A stretch of 64,000 nucleotides of DNA from Hyphomicrobium sp. 12-62-95 (GCA_002279935.1 NCCZ01000021.1:1-64000), one strand, 5' to 3'. Shown: positions 8,208-17,291, counted from the stretch's first letter. The notes: a model not told the origin generated them from the letters alone. Translations and numbers: made by a program.

Positions 8208-8238
8208 GTGATGGGTCTCCTGTGGCTGCTGGTGAAGT

Positions 8239-9591
8239 CTAGATTTTCGTGTAGTCCCGAAACCGATACCAAGTCTCGACGACCGGTACTGCGCGTTTTG
8301 CGATCGGATGAACCGGAAACGCCGGAAAGGCTAAATCGTCGAACGCGGTGCGTCCCGCCGGGTCCCCGACCATTTGCAAAGCGATCTTGTGTCCAAAGTA
8401 GGTGGAGCGCGAAACGCCAGTGCCGCAATATCCAACGGCGTAGTGCATGCCATCGGCCATGCGGCCCAGATGTGGAAATTCGTCGTGCGTGTATCCGATC
8501 TGGCCGTCCCAGGCATGGGTCACGGGCGTGTCGGCAATGTCGGGGAAGACGGTTAGAAGATCGCGCGCGAGGTGGCGGTAGAGCGCCAAGGATGTCGCTT
8601 GCGCGCCTCTTCCGGCTCGGCCGCCCCAGATAATCCTGCGCTCATCTGGTGCGGCGCGGAAGTAGTAGAAGACGCGGTTCGTGTTGCCATAGACGCGGTT
8701 CTTGGGCATCAGCCGGGATAGAATGTCCGCTGGAATTTCGGCTGTGGAGATAAGGCCGGAACCAATCGATATGATCCTACGGCTCAAGGCCGAGCTTAAG
8801 TTGGCCGTATATCCATTGGTGGCGATGAGAACGTTTCGCGCTGCGATGCGTCCTTTGCTTGTCTCCAGTTGAAATCCGCCGCCGTTGCGGGAGACGCTGT
8901 TGACATTTGATTGGCCTACGACGACGCCACCTCGCTCTTGGATGCGCTGCAATAGGCCTGCATGGTAGAGCGCTGGGTGAAGTGCGGCATCATTCGGCAA
9001 AACGGATCCGCCATAGAAAATCTCCGATCCGATTTCGCTCATCTGTTCGGATCGGGGAACCATATAGCTCTCGACGCCAGCAATGCGCTTCAGATCTTCC
9101 ATGTCGCGGGCCATCGCTTCATAGTGTTCAGGGCGGATTGCGGCCCTGAAACGTCCACAGCGCTGAAAGTGGCAGTCGATTTTCTCCGTCGTGATCAAGT
9201 GCTCGATGTAGTCGAGCATCCGGGTTCCTTCGAGAAGGAGTTCGGTTGCCTTTTTTTCACCGCGTAGTGCGATCAGGCGCTTCACTTTAAACTTCTGATT
9301 TCCGCTACCGACTTGGCCGCCATTGCGGGTGCTGGCACCGAAACCAGGTACGCCTCGATCGAGAATGACGACTGAGCGGCCTTTGGCCAGCAGAGTCAAA
9401 GCGGCGGAGAGTCCGGTGAAACCGGAGCCAACGACGGCGACGTCGCATGTGGCTGGACAATGCGTGTCGTCGGTTGCGGGACGTGGAGCGGCTTCCCACC
9501 AGTACGGCTGAAAGCGAATGGAAGCTGTCGTCGTGGTTTTCCCATGGGCCAAGTCGCGCAGCGTGATGGGAGGGTTTGTCGATGCGTTCAT
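8239..9591 (-). CDS. FAD-dependent amine oxidoreductase (DAO/PuuB-like)
   Basis: 450 residues from the ATG at 9591 (MNASTN), which has a GAGAG leader; a start ten codons upstream lacks one. A Rossmann FAD loop, VAVVGSGFTGLSAALTLL, lies near residue 50, followed by a second FAD contact GASTRNGGQVG near 85 and the C-terminal GYTHDEFPHLGRM and YCGTGVSRSTYFG segments typical of the DAO family (D-amino-acid oxidase, sarcosine oxidase, gamma-glutamylputrescine oxidase PuuB). The motif YWWE before the Rossmann domain is common in PuuB-type enzymes. Divergent from glnT-mgsABC and close to a PuuR-like regulator, it probably oxidises a gamma-glutamylated or N-methylated amine. The substrate is inferred. 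Confidence 0.85.
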   Translation of the reverse strand: MNASTNPPITLRDLAHGKTTTTASIRFQPYWWEAAPRPATDDTHCPATCDVAVVGSGFTGLSAALTLLAKGRSVVILDRGVPGFGASTRNGGQVGSGNQKFKVKRLIALRGEKKATELLLEGTRMLDYIEHLITTEKIDCHFQRCGRFRAAIRPEHYEAMARDMEDLKRIAGVESYMVPRSEQMSEIGSEIFYGGSVLPNDAALHPALYHAGLLQRIQERGGVVVGQSNVNSVSRNGGGFQLETSKGRIAARNVLIATNGYTANLSSALSRRIISIGSGLISTAEIPADILSRLMPKNRVYGNTNRVFYYFRAAPDERRIIWGGRAGRGAQATSLALYRHLARDLLTVFPDIADTPVTHAWDGQIGYTHDEFPHLGRMADGMHYAVGYCGTGVSRSTYFGHKIALQMVGDPAGRTAFDDLAFPAFPVHPIAKRAVPVVETWYRFRDYTKI

Positions 9592-9668
9592 GAGGCTCTC
9601 AGCCAAAGCGTCTTGCTGCATTGCGAACCGGTGTTGCGTTGCGCCATGTTTCCCACGCTACAAAAATA

Positions 9669-9683
9669 TTGCATCGTGTGCAA
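9669..9683. promoter_or_regulatory. Palindromic operator candidate TTGCA-N5-TGCAA
   Basis: TTGCA (9669-9673) and TGCAA (9679-9683) lie in the divergent region between the FAD oxidoreductase and glnT. The same 5-5-5 architecture recurs at 14961-14975 in front of the permease, next to the regulator gene. Probable binding site for the XRE-cupin regulator. Confidence 0.6.
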
Positions 9684-9748
9684 CTGTGATGGTAGTTGGG
9701 ATGCAACGGCTCGATCGAAGCCGGTGACTAACGGTTTGGGAGGTTTGG

Positions 9749-11152
9749 GTGCACGGAACTGTCGCGGACCATTGGGGATGGCGGAAGATACCGGGGCAAA
9801 TGGCGCCCCCGGAGGGCATGACTCTGGAAGCTGCACGGCAGTATCTGGCGCAGAATCACGTTCGCTTTGTGCTGGCACAATTCGTCGACATTCATGGTGT
9901 GGCCAAGAGCAAGGCCGTTCCCGTTGACCATCTGGAGGATATCCTGACCGACGGCGTGGGGTTTGCCGGTGGCGGTGTTTTCGGGCTCCGGCTCGATCCT
10001 CACGAACCCGAGTATATCGTGGTTGGCGACCTTTCCACGCTGACGCTCGTGCCGTGGGCGCCGGGCTACGCACGCATGATGGGGACCGGGACGGTCGCGG
10101 GGCGGCCCCATCCGATCGACACGCGCAACATCCTGAAACAACAGCTGGCAAGCCTCGCCGAACGTGGCTGGACGCTGATGACGGGGATTGAGCCGGAATT
10201 CAGCTTACTTCAACGGACCGAAGACGGCAGCATCGCACCGTTCGACCAGACGGATTGCCTACAAAAGCCGGCATACGACTATAAAGGCCTGTCCCGGGTG
10301 CGTGTATTCCTGGAGCGCGTGACGGAAAGCCTTCAGTCGCTGGGCATCGATGTCTATCAGATCGATCACGAAGACGCGAACGGCCAGTACGAGATCAACT
10401 TCAAATACGCCGACGCGATGACCTCGGCGGACACCATCCTTCTCTTTAAAATGGCCGCCTCGGAAATCGCACATGAATTGGGAGCGATTTGCTCGTTCAT
10501 GCCGAAGCCGAAGAGTTCGATGACCGGCAACGGCATGCATATTCACTGTTCGATCGCGGATCAGTCGGGCCGCAATCTCTTCCTCGACAAGTCCGACATG
10601 AACGGCATGGGCTTGTCACAGCTCGCCTATCACTTCACCGCAGGCATTCTGGCGCATGCCAAGCCATTGACTGCGTTGCTCGCTCCGACTGTCAATTCGT
10701 ATAAACGGCTTGTTGTCGGGCGGACGGCGTCGGGGACGACGTGGGCTCCGGTCTTTGTTGCCTATGGGGACAACAACCGTACCGCAATGGTGCGCATCCC
10801 CTATGGGCGGATCGAATTGCGAGTCGGCGACAGCGGGATGAACCCTTATCTCGCACAAGCGGCCCTGATCGCAGCGGGTCTCGACGGCATTGATCGCAAG
10901 CTTGAGCCGGGGCCGCCGCAGAACATCAACTTCTATGCGCTCTCGACCGCCGACATCGCTGCCCGCGGGATCGAAATGCTGCCGCAATGTCTGGCGGACG
11001 CCATTGCTGAGTTGGAACGCAGCGATCTTTTCAAAGAGAAGCTCGGAGCCGACTTCATCGACGAGTTCGTCTCGCTCAAGCGGGAGGAGTGGATCGACTA
11101 TCACCGCCATGTCTCAGATTGGGAAGTGAAGCGGTACTTGAACTTCTTTTGA
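9749..11152 (+). CDS. glnT: Type III glutamine synthetase / gamma-glutamylamide synthetase
   Basis: 467 residues from a GTG at 9749 with GGGAGG seven bases upstream; an ATG at 9819 would make a shorter form. Glutamine synthetase catalytic domain: GIEPEF near 148 (metal ligands), GNGMHIHCS near 258, and a distal substrate/ATP segment with NNRTAMVRIPYGRIELRV near 346. Beside mgsABC, proteins of this type act as gamma-glutamylmethylamide synthetase (GmaS), joining methylamine to glutamate with ATP. In the related Puu pathway PuuA does the same with putrescine. First gene of a four-gene operon. The exact amine is not deducible. Confidence 0.88.
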   Translation: MHGTVADHWGWRKIPGQMAPPEGMTLEAARQYLAQNHVRFVLAQFVDIHGVAKSKAVPVDHLEDILTDGVGFAGGGVFGLRLDPHEPEYIVVGDLSTLTLVPWAPGYARMMGTGTVAGRPHPIDTRNILKQQLASLAERGWTLMTGIEPEFSLLQRTEDGSIAPFDQTDCLQKPAYDYKGLSRVRVFLERVTESLQSLGIDVYQIDHEDANGQYEINFKYADAMTSADTILLFKMAASEIAHELGAICSFMPKPKSSMTGNGMHIHCSIADQSGRNLFLDKSDMNGMGLSQLAYHFTAGILAHAKPLTALLAPTVNSYKRLVVGRTASGTTWAPVFVAYGDNNRTAMVRIPYGRIELRVGDSGMNPYLAQAALIAAGLDGIDRKLEPGPPQNINFYALSTADIAARGIEMLPQCLADAIAELERSDLFKEKLGADFIDEFVSLKREEWIDYHRHVSDWEVKRYLNFF

Positions 11153-11175
11153 GGTAACAAACGAGGTCGACAGAG

Positions 11176-12078
11176 ATGTGCGGCATAGCCGGACTTTTCA
11201 TCAAGGATAGAAGTCTCGAGCCCAAACTGGGAGAGCTTCTGACGAAAATGACCGCGACGCTTTGCAGCCGCGGTCCGGATTCTGCTGGATTTGCCATTTA
11301 TGGAAGCGGCAAAGCAGCTGGCAAAACCAAGCTCGTTCTGGCAGGGCCGAGCAAGGCTTACTCGCTAGAGCCGGTCATGCGCGAGCTGGGTTTGCATCTG
11401 GGACCTGGGGCAGACATTCATTTGCTCCATACGCATGCCATCGTGTCTCTCAAAGCGGAGGATGCGGGTCGGGTGCGGAGTTGGGTCGAAGCGCACGCTC
11501 CAGAGATTACGATCGTTAGTGAAGGCGAGCGGCTCGAGATCTTCAAGGAGGTGGGATATCCCACAGATGTGGCGCGCGACTTCGGGATCTCCGGAATGTC
11601 GGGAACCCACGGCATCTCACATACGCGGATGGCGACGGAGTCTGCTGTGACGACCAACGGCTCGCATCCGTTTTCGACCGGGACCGATCAGTGCCTCGTC
11701 CATAATGGTTCCTTGTCGAACCACGCCTCTCTCAGGCGCGAATTGAGGCGGGAAGGTATCCCGATCAGGACAGAGAACGATACCGAGGTCGCCGCCGCCT
11801 ATCTGACGAAGCAGATGCGGGACGGCCAGTCTCTTGGCGAGGCTCTGCAATCGAGCCTTGCCGATCTCGATGGTTTTTTCACTTTCGTTGTCGGAACCGA
11901 GAACGGCTTTGGCGTTCTGCGCGACCCGATCGCGTGCAAACCCGCAGTGATGGCCGAGACGGATCAGTTCGTTGCATTTGCCTCGGAGTTCAAAAGTCTC
12001 ATGTGCTTGCCCGGGATTAAGAACGCGAAGGTCTGGGAGCCGAAACCCGCTACTGTCTATTTCTGGGAGCATCAGTGA
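11176..12078 (+). CDS. mgsA: N-methylglutamate synthase subunit A, class II glutamine amidotransferase
   Basis: 300 residues. Starts MCGIAGLF, so Cys2 becomes the N-terminal nucleophile of a class II (Ntn) glutamine amidotransferase after Met removal. SHTRMATES (about 151-160) and NGSLSN near 178 are further conserved glutaminase segments. In methylotrophs MgsA releases the amine from gamma-glutamylmethylamide, or ammonia from glutamine, for the MgsC synthase. The rhizobial homologue is GlxB. It lies 23 bp after glnT, and its stop overlaps the mgsB start by four bases. Confidence 0.88.
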   Translation: MCGIAGLFIKDRSLEPKLGELLTKMTATLCSRGPDSAGFAIYGSGKAAGKTKLVLAGPSKAYSLEPVMRELGLHLGPGADIHLLHTHAIVSLKAEDAGRVRSWVEAHAPEITIVSEGERLEIFKEVGYPTDVARDFGISGMSGTHGISHTRMATESAVTTNGSHPFSTGTDQCLVHNGSLSNHASLRRELRREGIPIRTENDTEVAAAYLTKQMRDGQSLGEALQSSLADLDGFFTFVVGTENGFGVLRDPIACKPAVMAETDQFVAFASEFKSLMCLPGIKNAKVWEPKPATVYFWEHQ

Positions 12079-12770
12079 AAATGCCATTAATCGATCTCTC
12101 GAAGACATCTCTCCGGGACCTCAATGCGAGCCTGCACAAGTTGACGGCGGACACCAACGAGACGCTCTGGACGATTGTCAATCCCGCAGGGGAGCACTCG
12201 ATTGCTGCTGGTGTGGACGCACCGATCACGATCAATATCGACGGACCTGTCGGTTACTACTGTGGCGGCATGAACAAGCACGCCACGATTGTCGTGGAGG
12301 GAAGCGCGGGACAGGGGGTCGGCGAGAATATGATGTCCGGTCTGATCCGCGTAAGGGGCGACGCCAGCCAGAGCGCCGGCGCGACTGGACGTGGCGGTTT
12401 GCTCATCGTGGAAGGTAATGCCTCGGCGCGTTGCGGAATATCCATGAAAGGTATCGATATTGTCGTGAAGGGCAGTATCGGCCACCTTTCCGCCTTCATG
12501 GGCCAAAGCGGCCGCCTGGTTGTATTCGGCGAGGCCGGCGAGGCGCTGGGCGATTCTATTTATGAGGCGCATCTGTATGTCCGAGGTGCTGTGGCAGGAC
12601 TCGGGGCGGACTGTGTCGAGAAGGAAATGCGGGATGAGCACCGGGCCGAACTTGCAGAACTACTCAAAGCCGCAGGAGAGGAACATAAGATCGATGTGAG
12701 CGAATTCCGGCGATATGGCTCTGCGCGGCAGCTCTACAACTTCAACATCGACAATGTGGATGCCTATTAA
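12075..12770 (+). CDS. mgsB: N-methylglutamate synthase subunit B (GXGXG domain)
   Basis: 231 residues resembling the C-terminal right-handed beta-helix (GXGXG) domain of glutamate synthase: repeated glycine-bearing turns such as YCGGMNKHATIVVEGSAGQG, GDASQSAGATGRGG and GFMGQSGRLVVFGEAGEALG-like strands through residues 50-170. In glutamate synthase this domain is structural. Here it is a separate subunit linking MgsA and MgsC. GTG start at 12075 overlapping mgsA, with GGGAG upstream; the ATG at 12081 is also possible. Its TAA stop shares one base with the mgsC start. Confidence 0.87.
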   Translation: MKMPLIDLSKTSLRDLNASLHKLTADTNETLWTIVNPAGEHSIAAGVDAPITINIDGPVGYYCGGMNKHATIVVEGSAGQGVGENMMSGLIRVRGDASQSAGATGRGGLLIVEGNASARCGISMKGIDIVVKGSIGHLSAFMGQSGRLVVFGEAGEALGDSIYEAHLYVRGAVAGLGADCVEKEMRDEHRAELAELLKAAGEEHKIDVSEFRRYGSARQLYNFNIDNVDAY

Positions 12771-14104
12771 TGACACAGCATGAGAGGACTTGGATTCCAA
12801 CGTCGCCGCGCAAGTCGTCGACATTTGACGACTACACGCTCTCGGAAATCCGGCGTGCAGCGGCGACTGGGATATACGACATCCGTGGGGGCGGTTCGAA
12901 GCGAAAGCTGCCGACCTTCGACGATCTCTTGATGCTTGGCGCTTCCATGTCGCGCTATCCGCTCGAAGGATATCGTGAGAAGTGCGGCACCGACGTTGTG
13001 CTTGGAACGCGCTTTGCCAAAAAGCCGATCCAGCTTGCCATACCGATTACAATCGCTGGGATGAGCTTCGGGTCGCTTTCCGCTCATGCAAAGGATGCGC
13101 TGGGTCGCGGGGCAAGTCTTGCGGGGACTTCGACGACGACGGGCGATGGCGGTATGACTCCGGAGGAGCGGGGGCAGTCGAAGATACTTGTCTATCAGTA
13201 CCTCCCGTCACGCTACGGAATGAACCCGGACGACCTGCGCAAGGCGGATGCCATTGAGATCGTGATTGGGCAGGGCGCCAAGCCGGGCGGTGGTGGCATG
13301 CTGCTTGGACAAAAGATTTCCGATCGGGTCGCCGAGATGCGGCAATTGCCCAAGGGGATCGATCAACGGTCGGCGTGCCGCCATCCGGACTGGACGGGCG
13401 CAGATGATCTGGAAATCAAGATCAACGAGTTGCGCGAGATCACCGATTGGGAAAAGCCAATCTATCTAAAGATTGGTGCCAGCCGGCCTTATTACGATAC
13501 GGCTTTGGCCGTGAAATCAGGTGCTGACGTCGTCGTTCTGGATGGCATGCAGGGCGGTACGGCTGCCACACAAGAGGTGTTCATTGAACACGTGGGTATC
13601 CCACTCCTTTCGGCTATTCGGCCAGCTGTTCAGGCGCTGCAGGATCTGGGGATGCATCGTAAAGTCCAGCTGATCGTATCGGGTGGCATTCGCAATGGTG
13701 CTGACGTCGCGAAGGCCTTGGCTCTCGGGGCAGACGCTGTGGCGATTGGTTCGGCAGCGCTCGTTGCGCTTGGCGATAATGATCCGAAATGGGAAGCAGA
13801 GTATCAGGCTCTGGGTACAACGGCGGGCGCTTATGACGATTGGCACGAAGGCAAGGACCCTGCCGGGATTACCACGCAGACGCCGGAACTTAGTCAGAGG
13901 CTCGATCCCGTGGTGGCCGGTCGGCGTTTAGCGAACTACTTGAAGGTCATGACGCTTGAGGCGCAAACATTGGCCCGGGCTTGCGGTAAGAATCACCTCC
14001 ACAATCTCGAACCGGAAGATCTTGTTGCCGTCACCATTGAAGCGGCAGCGATGGCCCGGGTGCCGCTTGCCGGCACAAATTGGATCCCAGGTGCCATCAT
14101 CTGA
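12770..14104 (+). CDS. mgsC: N-methylglutamate synthase subunit C, FMN glutamate-synthase-like
   Basis: 444 residues. FMN-binding glutamate synthase domain: MSFGSLSAHAKDALGRGAS near 105, GDGGMTPEE near 126, GQGAKPGGGGMLLG near 166, the FMN phosphate-binding GADVVVLDGMQGGT near 247 and VSGGIRNGADVAKALALGADAV near 303. It performs the reductive synthase step joining 2-oxoglutarate with the amine (N-methylglutamate) or ammonia (glutamate). An Fe-S cluster cysteine arrangement as in GltB is not evident. Last gene of the glnT-mgsABC operon, followed by a rho-independent terminator at 14131. Confidence 0.88.
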   Translation: MTQHERTWIPTSPRKSSTFDDYTLSEIRRAAATGIYDIRGGGSKRKLPTFDDLLMLGASMSRYPLEGYREKCGTDVVLGTRFAKKPIQLAIPITIAGMSFGSLSAHAKDALGRGASLAGTSTTTGDGGMTPEERGQSKILVYQYLPSRYGMNPDDLRKADAIEIVIGQGAKPGGGGMLLGQKISDRVAEMRQLPKGIDQRSACRHPDWTGADDLEIKINELREITDWEKPIYLKIGASRPYYDTALAVKSGADVVVLDGMQGGTAATQEVFIEHVGIPLLSAIRPAVQALQDLGMHRKVQLIVSGGIRNGADVAKALALGADAVAIGSAALVALGDNDPKWEAEYQALGTTAGAYDDWHEGKDPAGITTQTPELSQRLDPVVAGRRLANYLKVMTLEAQTLARACGKNHLHNLEPEDLVAVTIEAAAMARVPLAGTNWIPGAII

Positions 14105-14130
14105 GATGACGTGTGTGAACCCCTCAACTG

Positions 14131-14157
14131 CCGGGAGCCTAGCTCCCGGCTCTTTTT
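14131..14157 (+). terminator. Rho-independent terminator of glnT-mgsABC
   Basis: CCGGGAG (14131-14137), a five-base loop, CTCCCGG (14143-14149), then CTCTTTTT. The T-run is only on the plus strand, so it ends the mgs operon. It also touches the 3' end of the convergent regulator gene. Confidence 0.85.
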
Positions 14158-14827
14158 ATGCTCCGTCGCCGTAGACAATGATGGCTAGAAATTTGGCGCG
14201 CTCGTCGAGCATGCGCTCCGGACCATGAACAACGTTTCCAGAGAATGTGAATGCATCTCCCGGTTCCAGGATGTAGGTCTTGTCGCCGAAACGATATTCG
14301 ATCCGTCCCTGCAACATATAGATGAACTCGACGCCGGGATGAGAGAACCGTGGCCAGGACTGGCTTTTCCGGTCCATCTCGACAAAGAACGGCTCAAATA
14401 TTTTTCGCGGGCCTCTGTCGTATGACAACAGCCGATAGGTGTGGCCGTGCTTCGTGCCGACACGCACAACCTCCATCTGTTCATCTTTTTTGATCAGCTG
14501 AGCCACGCCGCCTTTTTGGTCTGTTTCCTGGAAGAGGTCGGCCAAACCTATGCCGAGCGCATGGCAGAGCCGTTCGAGGGAATCGAGACTTGCCGTTGCC
14601 ATGCCGTTCTCAATGCGGCTTAACATTGCGCTCGAAATATCCGAGCCGGCGCTGACTTCAGCAAGCGTCAGGTTAGCTGCTTGCCTCCTTCTCTTGATGA
14701 CGTCACCGATGCGCTGCTCCAGGGAAACGTGAACTGCGTCAATCTTGGGCTGTGTCGACTGGGGTGCCATCGGCTTGCCGCGGGAAGAGCGCTTCGCAGG
14801 ATGCTTCTTTTTCGAAAGTGGTGGCAT
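14156..14827 (-). CDS. XRE-cupin transcriptional regulator (PuuR-like)
   Basis: 223 residues. Helix-turn-helix at about 36-92 (ANLTLAEVSAGSDISSAMLSR, then GMATASLDSLERLCHAL) followed by a C-terminal cupin at 155-220 (FSHPGVEFIYMLQGRIEYRFG, LEPGDAFTF, VVHGPE), the layout of PuuR and related repressors of amine and amino-acid catabolism. The basic, Lys-rich first 30 residues are poorly conserved in type and M20 is an alternative start. It lies between mgsC and the permease gene and diverges from the permease. The TTGCA-N5-TGCAA palindromes on both flanks of the cluster are its likely operators. A small amine or amino-acid inducer is inferred. Confidence 0.88.
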   Translation of the reverse strand: MPPLSKKKHPAKRSSRGKPMAPQSTQPKIDAVHVSLEQRIGDVIKRRRQAANLTLAEVSAGSDISSAMLSRIENGMATASLDSLERLCHALGIGLADLFQETDQKGGVAQLIKKDEQMEVVRVGTKHGHTYRLLSYDRGPRKIFEPFFVEMDRKSQSWPRFSHPGVEFIYMLQGRIEYRFGDKTYILEPGDAFTFSGNVVHGPERMLDERAKFLAIIVYGDGA

Positions 14828-14920
14828 TCTCTTTTGCTAACTCCCTGCAGCCGGAAAAGGCCAAACCTAACATAAGATTTGCGTGATGCGAGGCTTGTTT
14901 GCAGCGCAGCATTTTGTTGC

Positions 14921-14975
14921 TTTGCATGCAAAGATTTTGATCCACGGTTATGCAAAATCGTTGCACAGCGTGCAA
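14921..14975. promoter_or_regulatory. Paired palindromes in the regulator-permease control region
   Basis: TTTGCATGCAAA at 14921-14932 and TTGCA-CAGCG-TGCAA at 14961-14975, 40 bp apart, between the divergent regulator and permease genes. The second repeats the architecture at 9669-9683. This fits autoregulation plus control of the permease. Confidence 0.6.
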
Positions 14976-15041
14976 GTATCCAGCAATACTGCCCTCCGCA
15001 GCTCGGTGCGCGCCAAAAAAGCATCAATATGGGGAGTGGCT

Positions 15042-16796
15042 ATGACATCAACTCTGGATCAGCATAGGGAATCCGTTTCATCGGTCAGTGTGGACGATGG
15101 CGGATTGCATCGCGCGATTGACTGGAAGGGTGCCTTCTGGATTGCCAGCGGCGTGCCAGCACTTGTCCTCATCTCGATCGGCGGACTGGGTGCCACGGCT
15201 GGGAACCTTGCATTTCTAGTCTGGGCGCTATCGGTCTTGATCGGATTTGTCCAAGCCTACAGCTACGCCGAGATCGCGGGACTGTTTAAAAATAAGTCCG
15301 GGGGGGCGGCCGTGTACGGCGCGGCGGCTTGGCTGCGCTACAGCAAACTGATTGCGCCCATTTCGGTTTGGGCGAACTGGTATGCTTGGACGCCGGTGCT
15401 CTCTCTGGGATGTGCCATTGCGGCGGGATATATCCTAAACGCCATTGCGCCGATTCCTGTATTCGGACCCGAAGCGCCGGAGGTTCAGGCGTGGCTGAGC
15501 AATGCCGCAAACGCGGCTGCCATCGATGGGAAGTCGGCGGAGGAGGCTGCAAAGCTAGCGATTGCCGCCGTTACGGAGGCGGCGACGCCAGCACTTCGGA
15601 CCCTCAAGATCGCTAGCTTTTCGTTCTTCGGTCTGGCGAATATCGAGATCGGGCCAACGTTCTTCATTGGCGCGGCGTTGATGCTGACTGCTTTTGCAAT
15701 TCAGCATCGTGGCATCCTCGGTACTGCGCGGGTGCAAATGTATATCGGGCTGCTCGTTGTCATACCGATGCTCATTGTGGGCATCGTTCCGTTTTTCAAC
15801 GGTGGCGTTAATGCGGCCAACTATCAACCGCTCGTGCCACCGAATGGCGCATGGGACAACGGCGGATGGACCATGTTCCTGGGAGCATTGTTTATCGCGG
15901 GCTGGTCAACGTATGCCTTCGAGACTGCGGTTTGCTATACGCGTGAATTCAAAAATCCTGCGACAGACACCAAGAAGGCCATCATCTATGCAGGCCTTCT
16001 TTGTGTTGTTCTCTACACACTCGTGGCGGCGACGTTCCAGGGCTTCCTAGGTCTGGAGGGCATGACGCAACCGGGCATTGTCGACGGCACAGGTGTTGCC
16101 GCCGCGATGGGGAATATGGTGGGGGGCGGTTCGCCGCTCATCACGCATCTGCTTGAGATGATGATGATCCTCGCGCTCATGCTCGCCATCATGATGGCAA
16201 TGGCTGGATCTTCTCGCACCCTGTACCAGGGTGGTGTCGATGGCTGGCTGCCGAAATACTTGGCGCACACGAACGAACATGGTGCCCCCACGCGTGCCAT
16301 GTGGACCGACCTCATTTTTAACTTAGGTCTGTTGACGTTCGCCGCGTCTGACGCGTCGGCCTATTACCTGATCCTCTCGATGTCGAACGTCGGGTACATG
16401 TTGTTTATCTTCCTCAATCTGCAGGCAACGTGGATCCACCGGATCGATAGTCCGCATATCCCTCGGCCGTATCGTGCACCGACCTGGCTGATCGTCTTCA
16501 ATGCGCTTTTGGGCTTCTTCAATCTCTTCCTGATGGGTGTGGGAGCGAAGGTCTGGGGCAATCCGAACGCGCTCTGGTATGGCCTGCTTTTTGGTGCGCT
16601 CATCATTCCTGTGTTCCTGTTCCGGCACTATGTCCAGGATAAGGGGCGCTTTCCGGATCACATGCTGGTCGATCTCGATCTGAAGAGCCAGGATTTGGGC
16701 GAACGCAAGGCTGGCATTCTCCCGTACCTTGCATTGATTGCAGGGGCGGCAGTCGTCCTGTTCGGTCACTACTATTTCCAGCTACCACCGTCCTGA
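15042..16796 (+). CDS. APC-superfamily amino acid/amine permease
   Basis: 584 residues from the ATG at 15042 with GGGGAG upstream. An in-frame extension to 14883 would translate the operator region and is rejected. Around twelve hydrophobic segments. The first (FWIASGVPALVLISIGGLGAT in two pieces, about 36-57) carries the glycine-rich APC unwound helix. An Ala/Glu-rich insert of some 40 residues (about 140-180) sits in an outer loop. The C-terminal 50 residues after the last-but-one helix are hydrophilic. Near a glutamylation and oxidation cluster it is the natural importer of the amine or amino-acid substrate, as PuuP is in the Puu pathway. The substrate is unknown. Confidence 0.88.
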   Translation: MTSTLDQHRESVSSVSVDDGGLHRAIDWKGAFWIASGVPALVLISIGGLGATAGNLAFLVWALSVLIGFVQAYSYAEIAGLFKNKSGGAAVYGAAAWLRYSKLIAPISVWANWYAWTPVLSLGCAIAAGYILNAIAPIPVFGPEAPEVQAWLSNAANAAAIDGKSAEEAAKLAIAAVTEAATPALRTLKIASFSFFGLANIEIGPTFFIGAALMLTAFAIQHRGILGTARVQMYIGLLVVIPMLIVGIVPFFNGGVNAANYQPLVPPNGAWDNGGWTMFLGALFIAGWSTYAFETAVCYTREFKNPATDTKKAIIYAGLLCVVLYTLVAATFQGFLGLEGMTQPGIVDGTGVAAAMGNMVGGGSPLITHLLEMMMILALMLAIMMAMAGSSRTLYQGGVDGWLPKYLAHTNEHGAPTRAMWTDLIFNLGLLTFAASDASAYYLILSMSNVGYMLFIFLNLQATWIHRIDSPHIPRPYRAPTWLIVFNALLGFFNLFLMGVGAKVWGNPNALWYGLLFGALIIPVFLFRHYVQDKGRFPDHMLVDLDLKSQDLGERKAGILPYLALIAGAAVVLFGHYYFQLPPS

Positions 16797-16807
16797 GGCA
16801 TTGGGCA

Positions 16808-16834
16808 GGGCCCGCCGACGTGAATGGCGGGCCC
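16808..16834 (+). terminator. Stem-loop between permease and usp genes
   Basis: GGGCCCGCC (16808-16816) and GGCGGGCCC (16826-16834), nine-base perfect stem with nine-base loop and no T-run. A partial terminator or mRNA stabiliser within a permease-usp transcript is likely. Confidence 0.55.
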
Positions 16835-16877
16835 GCTATGCTTATGTGTATCGGATACAAACGAAGGAAGTCGCGAA

Positions 16878-17291
16878 ATGACAAAGAAGATCTTGTGTGC
16901 GGTGGACGGAACAGAACATTCGAAGCGCGCGATTGAGACTGCCGCTGAAATGGCGAAGGCGCTGGATTCAGGGCTCGTGCTTCTCGTCGTTGATCAAGTG
17001 ACGTTCGATGGCCGTAGTGCGCCAGTGCACAAACTTGGTGTGGAAGAGGCCAAGACGATTCTTGATGCCGCCAACGGGGTCGCCGCGAGCGTCGGATTTG
17101 TAAATTCAGGTCTTGCTGCTGTTGCCGGTCGTGACGTTGCCCGGGCAATTCTCAACTATGCCGAAGAGCACGCTGTCGACCATATCGTCGTCGGAACCGG
17201 CGACAAAGGCGTTGCAACGCGCCTGGTAGTCGGATCGGTATCGCATGATCTGGTCGTGCGGGCACATTGCAGCGTCACTGTTGCGCGCTGA
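16878..17291 (+). CDS. Universal stress protein UspA-family
   Basis: 137 residues from the ATG at 16878 (GGAAG leader). Opens KKILCAVDGTEHSKRAIETA and carries the nucleotide-binding signature VGTGDKG...VGSVSHDLV near 106-124, close to the G-2X-G-9X-G(S/T) ATP-binding pattern. Usp domains often follow transporter genes and regulate them through adenine nucleotide binding. Position 80 bp after the permease supports that role, by inference. No other domain is present. Confidence 0.87.
   Translation: MTKKILCAVDGTEHSKRAIETAAEMAKALDSGLVLLVVDQVTFDGRSAPVHKLGVEEAKTILDAANGVAASVGFVNSGLAAVAGRDVARAILNYAEEHAVDHIVVGTGDKGVATRLVVGSVSHDLVVRAHCSVTVAR

Noticed and set aside
14883..15041. Permease reading frame extended to 14883
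   Set aside because: It would translate the operator palindromes; a good ribosome site precedes the ATG at 15042.
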